From the NCBI GenBank assembly GCA_964419225.1, contig CAYQPF010000238.1:1-5802 (forward strand): a stretch of 5,802 nt of DNA, written 5' to 3'. Positions 5,711-5,802 of this stretch are shown here, one piece after another. The notes under the pieces were generated by a model that searched no databases, had not been told where the DNA came from, and saw only the letters and a list, made by a program, of their open reading frames with translations. How positions within the stretch are numbered: position 1 is the stretch's first letter; each line of letters starts with the position of its first letter. A program made the position numbers and the translations under genes. The stretch comes from CAYQPF01 sp964419225. Its GTDB lineage: Bacteria; Cloacimonadota; Cloacimonadia; Cloacimonadales; CAYQPF01.

Positions 5711-5802
5711 TGCAGTAGAATCTTTACAATCTGGCTGAAGCTAGTGAATTTTAAGGACTTACAATCTCACTCACCATATATTTATTATATAACCTCGTTC
5801 GA

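Larger units (their letters stand above)
4930..5802. other. Gene-poor, repeat-rich intergenic stretch
   Basis: Apart from the possible promoter, the 9-bp array, the palindrome, the heptamer array and the inverted-repeat element, I see no supported gene. Between 5372 and 5532 and from 5711 to 5802 there is non-repetitive DNA without a credible coding frame, apart from a weak 54-codon minus-strand frame (5524-5360) with no ribosome-binding site. Confidence 0.6.

Overview
The window is a moderately AT-rich bacterial segment with three well-supported protein genes, one plausible small gene, and two long stretches of repeat-rich intergenic DNA. Three things suggest an anaerobic, environmental Gram-negative lineage of the Cloacimonadota/Bacteroidota-like kind: a DUF5916-type outer-membrane barrel protein, a secreted repeat protein ending in an Fn3-like module, and intergenic DNA full of low-complexity repeats (heptamer arrays, CCCCTCC..GGAGGGG hairpins, GTAGAGAC..GTCTCTAC palindromes). 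My best guess is Cloacimonadota, from the style of the C-terminal Fn3-like module. This is inference from family resemblance, not from a marker gene.

Layout. Positions 1-472 (+) hold the 3' end of a sigma-54-dependent transcriptional activator: the end of the AAA+ domain plus a Fis-type helix-turn-helix. Positions 473-1061 carry no convincing gene. They hold two kinds of 7-bp tandem array, a 48-bp direct repeat present twice, and a cluster of tight hairpins. A possible 87-residue orphan (1062-1325, +) overlaps by four bases the start of a 470-residue exported protein (1322-2734, +). That protein is built of seven copies of a roughly 50-residue repeat, resembling a seven-bladed propeller, followed by an Fn3-like domain. 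A hairpin flanked by A and T runs (2748-2790) looks like a shared terminator between it and the convergent gene on the minus strand. That gene (4918-2798) encodes a 706-residue exported protein with an N-terminal CBM9-like domain and a DUF5916 C-terminal beta-barrel.

Positions 4919-5802 are again repeat-rich: a 9-bp array, a perfect 28-bp palindrome, another heptamer array with the same downstream motif as in the left repeat region, and a nested inverted-repeat, MITE-like structure.

Functionally, the two complete genes both make envelope or secreted proteins, and nothing shows that they act together. The sigma-54 activator is cut by the window edge and separated by repeats, so its targets cannot be inferred. 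I saw no defence system, CRISPR array, transposase, tRNA or rRNA. The most interesting material is the repeat architecture and the seven-repeat exported protein.
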